This document shows positions 38,401-47,000 of a DNA stretch of 64,000 nt, piece by piece. Location of the stretch: positions 62,001-126,000 of the forward strand of contig NZ_JAEVHF010000005.1 in the NCBI RefSeq assembly GCF_018263925.1, written 5' to 3'. How positions within the stretch are numbered: the stretch's first letter is position 1; each line of letters begins with the position of its first letter. Origin of the DNA: Kistimonas asteriae. GTDB taxonomy: Bacteria > Pseudomonadota > Gammaproteobacteria > Pseudomonadales > Endozoicomonadaceae. A program made the translations under genes and the position numbers. The notes under the pieces are model-generated. The model saw only the letters and a list, made by a program, of their open reading frames with translations, had not been told where the DNA came from and searched no databases.

Positions 38401-40163
38401 CTGACACTCAATGTTTTGGCAACGGAAGCATCCTGATTAAGATGAGCCATCCCGTTGACCGTCAGTTCGCTGGCAACTGTTGCACTATCATTCAAGGTTG
38501 CCGAGCCGGTCACCGTCATGCCTTGATCGACCTGTACTGTGCCTGTCGTGTGCAGGTTGCCATCCAGCACCGCTTTGCCAGAAACCGTTAATGCCGTATC
38601 AGCAGCCTGTGAATTGCTGATAACGAGCGTTTCGTCAACAGTTGCCTCACCGTTAAAGGCACTGCCTCCATCTACCGTCAGGGCTGTATCAGCGTGGTTG
38701 TCATTGTTCACCTGTAACGTACGGCTAACCGCGGCAGAGCCAGTCACATCAAGCGCTGTCTCCGCCTCATTCCGGTTCGTTACGGTCAACGTCTCTCCGA
38801 CTACCGCATGATTATCAAGCGTTGCCCGTCCTGTGACTGATAATGTGTCAGTCAGCGTCGTTGGCCCAGATGCCGTAACATCGGCAAACTGTGACGAGCC
38901 CTCAACGGTTAATGCCTGGCTGACACCCAGGTCACCGTCCATACGACTATCACCAGTGACCGTCAGCGCATCACCCTCATCAGAGACATTGTTGACGGAC
39001 AATGACTCTTGAATGGTTGCACCCTCACGAACGGTCAAATCACCCGCCAGCTCAGTGGATCCCGTCACACTGAAAATAACGCCAGCTAACGGATTAGCGC
39101 CGACATGCAGCCGGTCATCGACCACCGTTGAACCATCAAGGAACACGTCACCGGTCACATGCAGTGCTTGGTCTTCACCAATCCCCTGGCCAACCGTCAG
39201 GCCTTTACCCACGACAGCTGTCCCCGTGGTGAGCTGGTTACCATCGAGCGTCGTTTCACCAGAAACCGTCAAAGGGCCTGTGGTCAGTGATGGATCAATC
39301 TTGACCTCCGCAGCACTGGCGCGGAGCCAGGGGGCATTGCCTGGCGACGAGAGACGCATGGCTTCATCACTCGTGGCACTCTCAACATGGAGTGAAGCTT
39401 GGGGATTATCTGTCCCTATGCCGGTACGACCACTCTCATCCACAATAAACGGGGTTTCATCATTGCGCTGATCATCAACACGCAGGGCATTGCCGCTCCC
39501 ATCCCAGACAACATGCATCGCGGCGTCAGGGCTCTCGGCACCCAGCACCATATGCCCATTGTCGTTCAGAATCATCTGGGGGCTGTTGTCAGGCGCACGT
39601 ACGGATACCCCGGGTCGACTACCATCAGTGACATTGCGCTGTACATCCAGCAAAGCTTCTGTGTTATCTGCCGAGTTCACCTTGACACTGTCACCAACGG
39701 ACAATCCAGAGTCGATTGAGGTATCACCACTGACATCCAGAGTCCCGCTCACCGTGGTATCACCGGCGGCCAGTGCGGCGCCCACTGAAGCATCACCTGA
39801 AACGGTCAGGCTGCTGCCCGTCATCCCGTCTGCTGACAATGCTGCGACTGATGTATCACCGGCATTCAGACTACCGCCAACCGTTGCCGCGCCAGAAACA
39901 GACATACTGTCACCCGAGACCGTACCGGTTGTGGTCAGACTGCCATCAACCTGGGTATTGCCTTCAATCTCAGCCGTTCCCTTGACGTGTAATCGGGCCG
40001 ACGGCGCATCAGTGCCAATACCCAGTTGCTGGTTTTCATCCACATAAATCGCATCATCAACCTGATTAATGCCCGACTCGATCAATTCAGCAAAGTTTTC
40101 ACCGGTAGGGATAGCGTTATCTGAAAAGACAGACGTCAGCTCCGTTCTGTTCCTTTTGGCCAT
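32445..40163 (-). CDS. Giant repetitive tail fibre (2572 residues) with C-terminal beta-helix
   Basis: Residues 1-60 form a fibre-anchor start (RTELTSVFSDNAIPTGENFAELIESGINQVDD then DENQQLGIGTDAPSARLHVKG). Residues about 60-2230 consist of degenerate six-residue turns (LTVSGD, SVTGNS, GDASVGKTL patterns), organised in larger blocks; near residues 1800-2040 blocks of about 118 residues (DQGMTIATDPD ... GRQLVRGQSE) occur in nearly identical copies. The last 340 residues look like a right-handed beta-helix with many stacked cysteines (DCVLNCHIV, EDCIS, RCEA, CFCSDLICEG) and GGG turns. This is the Afp13 position, so it should be the receptor-binding fibre. Its length is far beyond usual eCIS fibres. 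Target is unknown. Confidence 0.88.
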   Translation of the reverse strand: MAKRNRTELTSVFSDNAIPTGENFAELIESGINQVDDAIYVDENQQLGIGTDAPSARLHVKGTAEIEGNTQVDGSLTTTGTVSGDSMSVSGAATVGGSLNAGDTSVAALSADGMTGSSLTVSGDASVGAALAAGDTTVSGTLDVSGDTSIDSGLSVGDSVKVNSADNTEALLDVQRNVTDGSRPGVSVRAPDNSPQMILNDNGHMVLGAESPDAAMHVVWDGSGNALRVDDQRNDETPFIVDESGRTGIGTDNPQASLHVESATSDEAMRLSSPGNAPWLRASAAEVKIDPSLTTGPLTVSGETTLDGNQLTTGTAVVGKGLTVGQGIGEDQALHVTGDVFLDGSTVVDDRLHVGANPLAGVIFSVTGSTELAGDLTVREGATIQESLSVNNVSDEGDALTVTGDSRMDGDLGVSQALTVEGSSQFADVTASGPTTLTDTLSVTGRATLDNHAVVGETLTVTNRNEAETALDVTGSAAVSRTLQVNNDNHADTALTVDGGSAFNGEATVDETLVISNSQAADTALTVSGKAVLDGNLHTTGTVQVDQGMTVTGSATLNDSATVASELTVNGMAHLNQDASVAKTLSVSNTDDAATALSVSGHSDLTGDASIGKTLTVSNSDTAETALTVAGDSVLEGHASVDETLTITNGEGAETALSVTGRTRLAGSLNTTGETTLDQSLTVTGPSYLNDDTGVAKTLTVNNVDGVEYALSVTGGSQLDGDASVRKTLTIDNGDDVATALSVTGRADVTGELKASGAATLEDSLTVTGLSALNDHASVAKTLTVSNTENETTALSVTGNSETTGHARVQSGLSVGGDSANGNRAITASGTAAISEHLALGDESTRSLEVLSVSGDARIDDALSIGGDAETDMALTVSGDTSLQGDLQAEGHATVEAGLTVTGDSQADLKALVADGMAAISEHLSIGDSTTVEEQVLDVTGHTVLHGDARVDDALSIGGPVMNGKSLTVDGDSHVSGDLTVTDNAAILGAAAIDHGLTVDGTVAENRAILARGHVVIENDAQIHGSADIDQDARIKQKLTVDQDSHLKGDARVDQRLTIGGDAATDKILTVAGDSLIDGQLQTTGGATIEQTLSVSNTGEETIALAVTGDSSLSGNVQVSGTADFDRSVSVTGPGLFHDDASVGKTLTVTNAENAATALMVTGNSMLDGTLTVDQRLTITNSLDEDDALSVSGDAAVEGALHATGETRLEDRLTVAGASLLNDHATVDKTLTVNNAGGADTALAVHGHTSLIGNLQADGDATVAGHLVVDNDVASDAVALTVNGQADVEGDLAISGVLTVGNAENETTGITVTGASELQGGATVNKALVVVNEDMAETALEITGNSHIAGAAVIDQGLSITGHAEDNLALLADGNARVTGQLYVESDLMVTDDINVGDELCVQGDTELQGQVRVTQATVLGGGEAVIDPDNGLAKTLTVNGDSELAGHLHVHAGQVVDGNAHILGAMQLDSGAVIHADADTNDALSVNGNIDVTGQLEVAGTATVRDYLTVQGGSTVNQDLTVEEDAAIRGALTVAGEAELHGSLTVQNDTTMDKDLSVNGNTAVGGRLTVSSDSELGGHLTVTGDSELIGPVKTQGLLTVGGDALADNTLTVSGHSALLGHVSIGGGLSVAAEPGTGQALVLSGDSLLAGDLTVEGWQQVLGNSVIRGDLSARADVTVEQDLYVRQGVTVDQELLVTGDSVLMGTTRIDRALLIENSELTEQALTVSGNSHLTGNVQVAGDLILNGTIHTDQGMTIATDPDTTVALTVNGEMAVDGRQLVRGQSEVDGHMRIREDLSVDDDINVGRDLRIQHDLSVSGDSRVFGSSRIDKTLQIENSDRSALALSVEGVTELRGDLSLNGDFQLNGTLHTDQGMTIATDPDSSVALTVNGEMAVDGRQLVRGQSEIDGHLRVRADISVDDDINIGRDARINNDLTVSGDSRVYGDCRVDRTLVVENRDLSEQAMVIAGNIEIDGAMSLTGSVQTSEGMVVASSSPATPALEVRGDLELDGRQTVSGSMDVGGHLAVDNDGNFSRDIQVSRDANIGGQLLVEGDSRCYGDVRIDNTLQVKNDNAAQLALAVTGNSDISGNVEIDGNVDLSGKLYTGQGLVTMADPLSGEALRVNGQATVNGPVQVGSDIDAGGHLQVQNDAAIQGELNVSGDSRLNRSLTVSGATLIRQRLTIEDDALVRQDLNVAGYASLGQGASLGDKLVFANGAEVDRVEEDPYLGGMNSSDRVLATQRAVKTYVDTYASPFGYGGRTIAVRSQASFEQVFGDGSADVTIAPYTTVILLPPMENNQSSPVVVGGMTAELAEPDAWPAVSSYVLKNSVTLSTGVSIVGYNPSTTLVVKAQPHYRFELRAPAGERISDVHLEGWTFNGGAQEAVMNGGAFYLDNAEDCVLNCHIVGHHVNGNGGGIFAENSSRIRAEHIRNCQALNSGNSTYGGGAYGLHDSILRMEDCISAQGGGAAFCNESRITALRCEAMYGGGVFRCHQSRVHARDCAASQYGGGACFCSDLICEGYWAGNNGLSDYKHIYANNYQSDSNQEEHFWRGDYVGARLSFWESEWRSDNL

Positions 40164-40166
40164 GTT

Positions 40167-42605
40167 CTAGTCCTTGTCACGGGTGGAATAAGGGGTGCGG
40201 ATACGGGTTACGAAAGGTTCATCAGCACTGTTGTCATCAGGATTGATACTGGCCGTGCCGATCCGGCCGGCATCCGTCGCCTCCGGGTCATAAGCCAATG
40301 AATCAACACGGGTATAACCGATGGTGTACTGACCGATAGGGGTTTCACCCAGGCTGGGGAACGTTAACGGCCAGTCACTGATGTCAGGTGGTGTACCCGC
40401 CAGACCGTCCTGAATAAAACGGTTCAGGAACCAGGTAGACTGTTTGACACGGTACTGACGCAACGTGTCCTGTTCATCGAGTATCTGGGCAGGTAACCGT
40501 GATAAGGCGTTTCTCCAGCTGTTATAAACCGACTCAAAATCCGCCATACATGCTCGATCGAGCCACAATAATCTCGGCGTCAAATGCGCTGGCAATTCTT
40601 GCAGCAGGGTATCAACGAACAGTTGTCTGAAGTCCGGGTCGGCCAGGCGACTGGGCCAGGAGGGAATGACGACATAAATCTCGTGAAATGCCGCATCAAC
40701 TTTATCACCGCTGTCATCCTCTCCGTGCCGCAGGAGGGTACCTTCCACCAAGTGAAAGCCTTCACCATTGTGAGTCGCCAGGCTGTTCATTGCGACCATG
40801 GGCAATCCGAGTCGACGATATATACGATGACGCAAACCGGACACATTGCCTTTGCCCCAGATCGTCGGATTGGCATAGTCACCAGATTGCCCCCGATGAC
40901 TACCGGTTGCCGGCAGATCCAGTAGAAACGCCGCCCGGTCGAGGGCACTTTTCAGCTGCGCCAGGCGACGGGTGAGCTGATCAGCATCCAGCGTGGTTGG
41001 TGCATCCCTGTGTGTCAGCAAGCGATCGCTGTAATGGCTATACAGCTCTTCATACTTCAGCAGCGCACTATCAGGCACCTGCTCATGGAAACGTGCGAGC
41101 TGGTGTTCCAATGATCGGCCCAGACGCTCCAGGTGATCATCAGAAAACGGCATTTCCGTCAGTCGCTGAAACGCTTCTGCGAAATAATCCGGCAGATGCT
41201 CCGCCAGAATGGCCGGTAACTGTTGGAGTTCCTGTACAGGCTGGGATTGCCAGGTTGGCGGTAATGCACTGATCGCCTGCCAGAAACCACTAATGTCAGT
41301 ATCCGACAGCGACGCACTGGCCTGCATTTTTTCCATAACCTGCTGCAATGGCTGCAAACCGTCAGACTCGGGTAAGCCGAGTAACGTTCTGGCATGCCCA
41401 AGCTGGGCAAACTGATTGCTCAATACCTGATCAAACAGCAACAGGTAGGCTTGAAGTTGCTGTACCTGAGCAACACGTTCCAAACGCTCACCGGCGGCGA
41501 GGCCTGCCTGGCCAACGCCGTACATCACAGGTAAATCATGCTGGATCGACAGGTAATCGCCTGGTGTGCGATAACGCCCGGACAGTAACGTTTCTTTGGC
41601 TCGCCCCGGCGCCGAGAAAGGCGACAACAGCACGTCATACTGTGACTGAATCCTGTCTTTATCGACAGAAACAGCGACTCCCTGCTTTACAACCGTCGTA
41701 TAAGCCAGGGTTTTAGCCAGATCCAGAAAGGGAGCCTTGCGTTCCAGCGGAGAATAAATCCAGGATTCCCAGGTATCATCATCCGGCCAGGTGGCATCAG
41801 TCACCTGCAGTGTTTCCACCTGCTCAATGCCATTAACGGACAATGCTTCCGTCATCAGGCGGGAAACATACAACCGATTGTGCAATGCAGGCAGTGCCAG
41901 CATGTCAGCTGACAAATACCCCCGTTCCAGCCAGGGGCCGGTGCTTAACTCATCCGGCGTGATACCGGCTGACAGCATGTCATCCCGGGACTGGAAGCGG
42001 ATACGCGGCGCAATGTAATCGGCCAACCGGGCGAGCAACTGCGCCACTGTGGACGCTGTGTCAATCCCATCCGCCACGGTGATGTTCAATTTGAGGACGA
42101 CAGGATAGGTCTCCAACACCTCAAGCCTGCCCAGGTCCTCACCCAGGTTACGGTGATCCAGGTAACATTGTCGTACCTGCTCCACCAGATCTACCGGCGC
42201 TCCCGGCTCTGGAATGACCTGAATATCCCAGAGCGACGGACGATCCTCCTGCGTGCTGACGGACACATTGCGAACGCCCTGGAGGTCTAGCATCAAACGA
42301 CGATAATCATCTGCGGTAATGGATGCACAGGGTAATACCTCCGCACGCCCCCAGAAATGGGTTGTGCCAGGACTATCTGGCCCGGGAGCCATCAGATCAG
42401 GGACAGGGAAATCCAGCCGGTAACCCAGATCTGTAATGGCAAAACAGGCAGCTTCCAGCAATGTAATACCGGGATCATGCAGGTTGTGATCCGTCCAGGT
42501 AGTACCTGCCAGACGTTGTATCGTCTCAACCGCCTCATTGCGCAGGGCAAAGAAATCCTGTGCCGTCTCACCGGGTGGACGGTTCGGGATAGTGAGGTTA
42601 TTCAT
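40167..42605 (-). CDS. eCIS baseplate protein, Afp12/Pvc12-like
   Basis: 812 residues. The opening TWTDHNLHDPGITLLEAACFAITDLGYR is the signature of the second baseplate-wedge protein of eCIS (gp6/J-like family). It is followed by an LQGVRNVSV segment and domains typical of the baseplate J fold. It would form the wedge ring with the protein encoded at 44070-47978. It is separated from the fibre gene by 3 bp and from the upstream gene by 2 bp. Confidence 0.85.
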   Translation of the reverse strand: MNNLTIPNRPPGETAQDFFALRNEAVETIQRLAGTTWTDHNLHDPGITLLEAACFAITDLGYRLDFPVPDLMAPGPDSPGTTHFWGRAEVLPCASITADDYRRLMLDLQGVRNVSVSTQEDRPSLWDIQVIPEPGAPVDLVEQVRQCYLDHRNLGEDLGRLEVLETYPVVLKLNITVADGIDTASTVAQLLARLADYIAPRIRFQSRDDMLSAGITPDELSTGPWLERGYLSADMLALPALHNRLYVSRLMTEALSVNGIEQVETLQVTDATWPDDDTWESWIYSPLERKAPFLDLAKTLAYTTVVKQGVAVSVDKDRIQSQYDVLLSPFSAPGRAKETLLSGRYRTPGDYLSIQHDLPVMYGVGQAGLAAGERLERVAQVQQLQAYLLLFDQVLSNQFAQLGHARTLLGLPESDGLQPLQQVMEKMQASASLSDTDISGFWQAISALPPTWQSQPVQELQQLPAILAEHLPDYFAEAFQRLTEMPFSDDHLERLGRSLEHQLARFHEQVPDSALLKYEELYSHYSDRLLTHRDAPTTLDADQLTRRLAQLKSALDRAAFLLDLPATGSHRGQSGDYANPTIWGKGNVSGLRHRIYRRLGLPMVAMNSLATHNGEGFHLVEGTLLRHGEDDSGDKVDAAFHEIYVVIPSWPSRLADPDFRQLFVDTLLQELPAHLTPRLLWLDRACMADFESVYNSWRNALSRLPAQILDEQDTLRQYRVKQSTWFLNRFIQDGLAGTPPDISDWPLTFPSLGETPIGQYTIGYTRVDSLAYDPEATDAGRIGTASINPDDNSADEPFVTRIRTPYSTRDKD

Positions 42606-42607
42606 GC

Positions 42608-43960
42608 TTACAGACCAAGATCAGTGCGGGTGACAGACCGACCATCCGCTTCAAGCTTTTCCAGAATTTTCGTCAGTAATACATTAAGTGAGACATTGTC
42701 CGACGATGTGATTTGTTCTGAGCTATTGATATCCAGGTTACCCAGCACCGCGGTTAATACATTTTCCAAACTGGTCTGGGTGATTTTGTTTGCGTTCAGG
42801 GTGATTGCATTAAGCTTGTCAGCCTCTGAGAGATTGCTGGTATCCAGTTTGTTACTGGTGAATGTCAGATAATCCAGGCGAGTTTTGTCCGCTGCGGCCA
42901 TCAAGCCATCAACACTGGTTGTTGCTGCAGGTATTGCTACAAGGCTCGACTGGGTGATTTTCCCGGCATTCAAAGTAATGGCATTCAGCTTGTCGGCATC
43001 AGACAAATTGCTGGCATCCAGTTTGTCACCAGTAAAGGAGAGATAATCCAGACGGATTTTGTCTGAAGCTGCCAGTAAACCATCATCTGTTGTTGTTGCG
43101 GTAGGTATGGCTACAAGGCTGGACTGGGTGATTTTCCCTGCATTCAGGGTAATCGCATCCAGCTTGGCAGCGTCTGACAAATTGCTGGTATCCAGTTTGT
43201 CACCAGTGAAGGCGAGATAATCCAGGCGGGTTTTGTCAGCTACGGTCATCAGCCCATCAATACTGCCTGTCGCTGTCGGTATGGGCTCAAGGCTGGAGAG
43301 TGTAATCTGGTTACCATTCAGGGTAATGGCATCCAGCTTGGCAGCATCTGACAAATTACTGGTATCCAGTTTGTCACCAGTGAAGGAGAGATAATCCAGG
43401 CGGATTTTGTCAGCTACGGTCATCAGCCCATCAATACTGCCTGTCGCTGTCGGTATGGGCTCAAGGCTGGAGAGTGTAATCTGGTTACCATTCAGGGTAA
43501 TGGCATCCAGCTTGGCAGCATCTGACAAGTTACTGGTATCCAGTTTGTCACCGGTGAAGGAGAGATAATCCAGGCGGATTTTGTCTGAAGCTGCCAGTAA
43601 ACCATCATCTGTCGTTGTTGCGGTAGATATTGCTACAAGGCTGGACTGGGTGATTTTACCGGCATTCAAGGTAATGGCATCCAATTTGTCCTGGGCCCCA
43701 GCTGCCAGCTTCAGACCATTGACGGATACTTCCAGCGTGCTGTCGCCCGTTGTAACACTATCCAGGTTAATGGCAAGATGATCCGCTGCGTCCAGTTTCA
43801 GCCCGGTCAATTGATAATTGCCATCCGCATTACTGACAAGCCGCCCCACATAGGCGGAATGAATCAAGTCGCTGAAATCCTGCTGGTTGGGTTTATCACC
43901 ACTCTGGAACTGGCTGAGAATACCGTCCAGATCCGGCAATGAAGCGGTCGAATAGGCCAT
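42608..43960 (-). CDS. 58-residue-repeat fibre-like protein of the eCIS
   Basis: 450 residues. After an N-terminal region (about 1-85, PDLDGILSQFQSGDKPNQQDFSDLI) come about six tandem units of 58 residues of the type KLDAITLNGNQITLSSLEPI then DGLMTVADKIRLDYLSFTGD, ending in a short helical tail (LNVLLTKILEKLEADGR). The repeat style is that of phage fibre shafts. The gene lies between the two baseplate-J-like genes, where Afp has no counterpart. A secondary fibre or baseplate decoration is inferred. Confidence 0.75.
   Translation of the reverse strand: MAYSTASLPDLDGILSQFQSGDKPNQQDFSDLIHSAYVGRLVSNADGNYQLTGLKLDAADHLAINLDSVTTGDSTLEVSVNGLKLAAGAQDKLDAITLNAGKITQSSLVAISTATTTDDGLLAASDKIRLDYLSFTGDKLDTSNLSDAAKLDAITLNGNQITLSSLEPIPTATGSIDGLMTVADKIRLDYLSFTGDKLDTSNLSDAAKLDAITLNGNQITLSSLEPIPTATGSIDGLMTVADKTRLDYLAFTGDKLDTSNLSDAAKLDAITLNAGKITQSSLVAIPTATTTDDGLLAASDKIRLDYLSFTGDKLDASNLSDADKLNAITLNAGKITQSSLVAIPAATTSVDGLMAAADKTRLDYLTFTSNKLDTSNLSEADKLNAITLNANKITQTSLENVLTAVLGNLDINSSEQITSSDNVSLNVLLTKILEKLEADGRSVTRTDLGL
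42780..43700 (-). repeat. 174-bp tandem repeats inside the 450-residue fibre-like gene
   Basis: The units are 174 bp (58 codons). Two adjacent units around 43258-43605 are almost identical at DNA level; for example TCAATACTGCCTGTCGCTGT occurs at 43257 and again at 43431, exactly 174 bp later. Others differ by synonymous and conservative changes. Such arrays can change copy number by slippage or recombination. Confidence 0.85.
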
Positions 43961-44069
43961 TGCGTTATCCCTGTGATAGTTATTTAGGAGTGTTATTGCC
44001 CCCGGCTCCGCCAGGGTAAGAAAATGCCCGTCGCGTTATGCGCGGGAAAAAAGAAACCGGCCCTGAGAG

Positions 44070-47000
44070 TCAGGCGGCAACAATAAAATCAGTGTCTATA
44101 GTCATATGGCTAACACCCTCAGTGATCACGGGCACATCGGCCACGGCAAAGTCATGGCCGATCTCCATGAGACTGATCCCTTCGAACACTTCAGAGCCTG
44201 GTGGCAATGCCCTGAGTGCATGCCGGGAAGCAGGCACCAGAATGACATTGTCTGCCTGCGGATAGATCACACCACCGGCCACGCGTTGCCACACCAGTCC
44301 GTCTCCAGAGGAAGACTCCAGCGCTGTCGACACCTCCACTTTCAACACCACCTCTACAAACGGCAGTTGTTCAATGAATGTCACAATGTCAGAGACGTTG
44401 ATCTCACGTCGAAAACCACCGGCAGAATCGGCTGCCGTCCAGGGGCTGAGCCTGGCAACCAGACGGTCATTCAGCGTCTGGAGCACCAGGCCCGGGTCAT
44501 ATTCCGGATAAAAGGTCAGTGCAATCTCAAAACGGACTTCCTGAAACTGCGGACTATCAACGGATAACCTGGCCACCGGCGGCATCAGGGGTTCCAGGTA
44601 ATCCCTGATTTGCTGCTGCAGATAGCGGGGTGTACGGGGCTTAAGCAATAACGGATCGGTTGTCCTCGGTACCGCCAGTATCCGGATACCATAAGGCGTA
44701 TCCGCAATACGCTGGCAATTCACCAGGAACAGTTCAGGGAAACGTTCAAGCACGAGATGCTCGTAATCCCAAACGGTCAGCGCCCGCCCTTTGTGCCGTA
44801 ACCTTTCACTCACGCGCATGGCAAAAGAGTCTGTTGTTTCAACCGGGCGCCCACCGAAGCTGTCGTAGGGTTGCTGAATACCACTGATCGCCACATTTTC
44901 AGTCACCAGTGCATTGACGGTGGCAGACGGTAAAGGTTCAGGCAGGTGGTCTGGTATCTGTACAGTGTCGTCAAATCGAACTTTCACCGCCTGTGTGTGT
45001 ACCCCCACCAGCTTTGACCAGGCCACCGGCTTACGCGCTACACCGTCAATGGTGGCTCGGAGCCAGATTTGACCATCTCCGGGAAACCCGCCGGTGCGGG
45101 TCATGGCGGGTTCCTGCCCAAAAGTGATAATCCCGGAGTCCACCAGGTCATTAGTGCCATCGCCCAGGATAAGGGCCCGGTCACTGTTTTCCGTCTGGTT
45201 ATCCACACCAAAGGGCAGCCAGCGATTATTTGCCAGGTAACTCCAACGTAAGGACGCATTCGCCAGTGCGGGATCCCCATCGACCGGTGCGAGCTGGAAC
45301 AGCAGGTTCATAGCGCCACCTGCCGGTGGACTGGCAAGACCGATATAAAGGTACCCCGCATTTTCCAGCGACGGCAGCAGTGACTGCTGGTCTGCGTCGA
45401 CAACCGGTTGACTGCCCAGGGGGTGAAGATGCAGTAACTGGTTCGTAGATCCAGCACCCGCTTCATTCACGGAAATGGTCGTTTTAGCCGCATAATTGAC
45501 CGCTACCCTCTGGGCCAGTGGCGTCCATGGCTGGGGGACTTCTACCGGCTCACCCGGTGGCGTCGGTTCTACGGGACTGACTGGTGCTACGGGCGTGACG
45601 GGTGCTGCAGGTGGGTTGTAACTCGAGTCCGGTGCAGGCGACGGCTCCGGATAATTGTGTACCCCGTTCTGCGCCTGGCTGTAGTTGAGTGAACCGTTGC
45701 TTCCCACACGTACCGTTCCCGCGACCCAGGTCGCTGTATCGTGGTCATCCGCCGAAACACGTTCAAACCCATTCCCCGCACCAATACCGGGCCGGCCAAT
45801 CAGTAAATAGCTGCCATGGCTGGCGAGTGAACCATGCGTGATATAAGACTCAGACGCACCGCAGCGGAACAGCTGATTTTTCAAATCCGTATGAGTGATC
45901 CCACCGGAATAGAGACCCGTGTAAATCACGACAGAGTGGCCGGCATTCAATCCTGCCAGATGGTTGGCCATACTCTGGGCTGAGCTGGACAACGTATACG
46001 TGTTATGACTTATCCACCGTCTCGTTGCGTTGTCCCATACCGCGACCATGTAATAATTGCCGACACTATACAGACGCTGCCCGGAACCATCATAGATACC
46101 GGATTCCCGGGGCGCAGAAGAGCTATGTCCCTTTGATACAACGGTGAACCAGAGCTGTGACCAGTGATCTTCCCAGTCATCATCATACGCAGCCTTTTCG
46201 GCTTGGTACGCCGAGTAAACCTCAAGCTCTGATTGATAAGCCGCCAGCTCCTGCTCGTAACGCTCCTGGGCAGTCTGGTATTCAATGAACGCATTCTGGT
46301 AGGCGATCTGTGCCTGACTGTGCTGACTGGCAAACCAGGTCGTCACCGGTGCGTACAGGCTGTGTCCAAAATCATCCTCACTCAGTACCAGGCTGTACCA
46401 GAAGGGCCAGTTCCGAGGTTCCGGACTGTCCAGCGGTAAATCACTGAACGTTGTCCATTGATAACCATCAGGATAGAGGTCTGACAATGGGTAACTGGTG
46501 CTGTTCTCAACCGTTGGGCGCCGCAGTGGATGATTAAATAAAGACGTTGCCCCGGTTTCAGCAAAAGGGGAACCAAACTGGATCTGATGCGCCGGCCAGC
46601 CAGGATTACCAAGGTAGGTTCGATAAGGCTGGTAATACGTGCTGACATCATCCGGTTTGCCACTCCAGTCAAGATCCAGAGACAACCACTCCAGCGGTTT
46701 CAGGTTAAGCTCAGGGTGACTGAACTGCATCCGGCTGCCAGGCCGAGGTTGACTGCCAAACGGTTGCACCGGACCGGTTGGGTCCAGTGAGCTCTCATCA
46801 TTGCGCAGCAACAACTGGCGCAGCCCATTGACCTGTACGTTGAGCTCTACTTCCGTCAACACCAGCTGGTGAAGCTTCTCATAGGCAATGTATCGCCCAT
46901 TGTCGTCTGACTTGACGGTTAACTGGAGCCACGGCGTTGACAAGCCATCATGGGGTGGCTCAGGTGCCAGCGTAACCGGAGGAAACAATGGGGCAAGTGT

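Noticed and set aside
42780..43700. CRISPR-like repeat array
   Set aside because: The 174-bp repeats are in frame and encode a 58-residue protein unit; no spacers.
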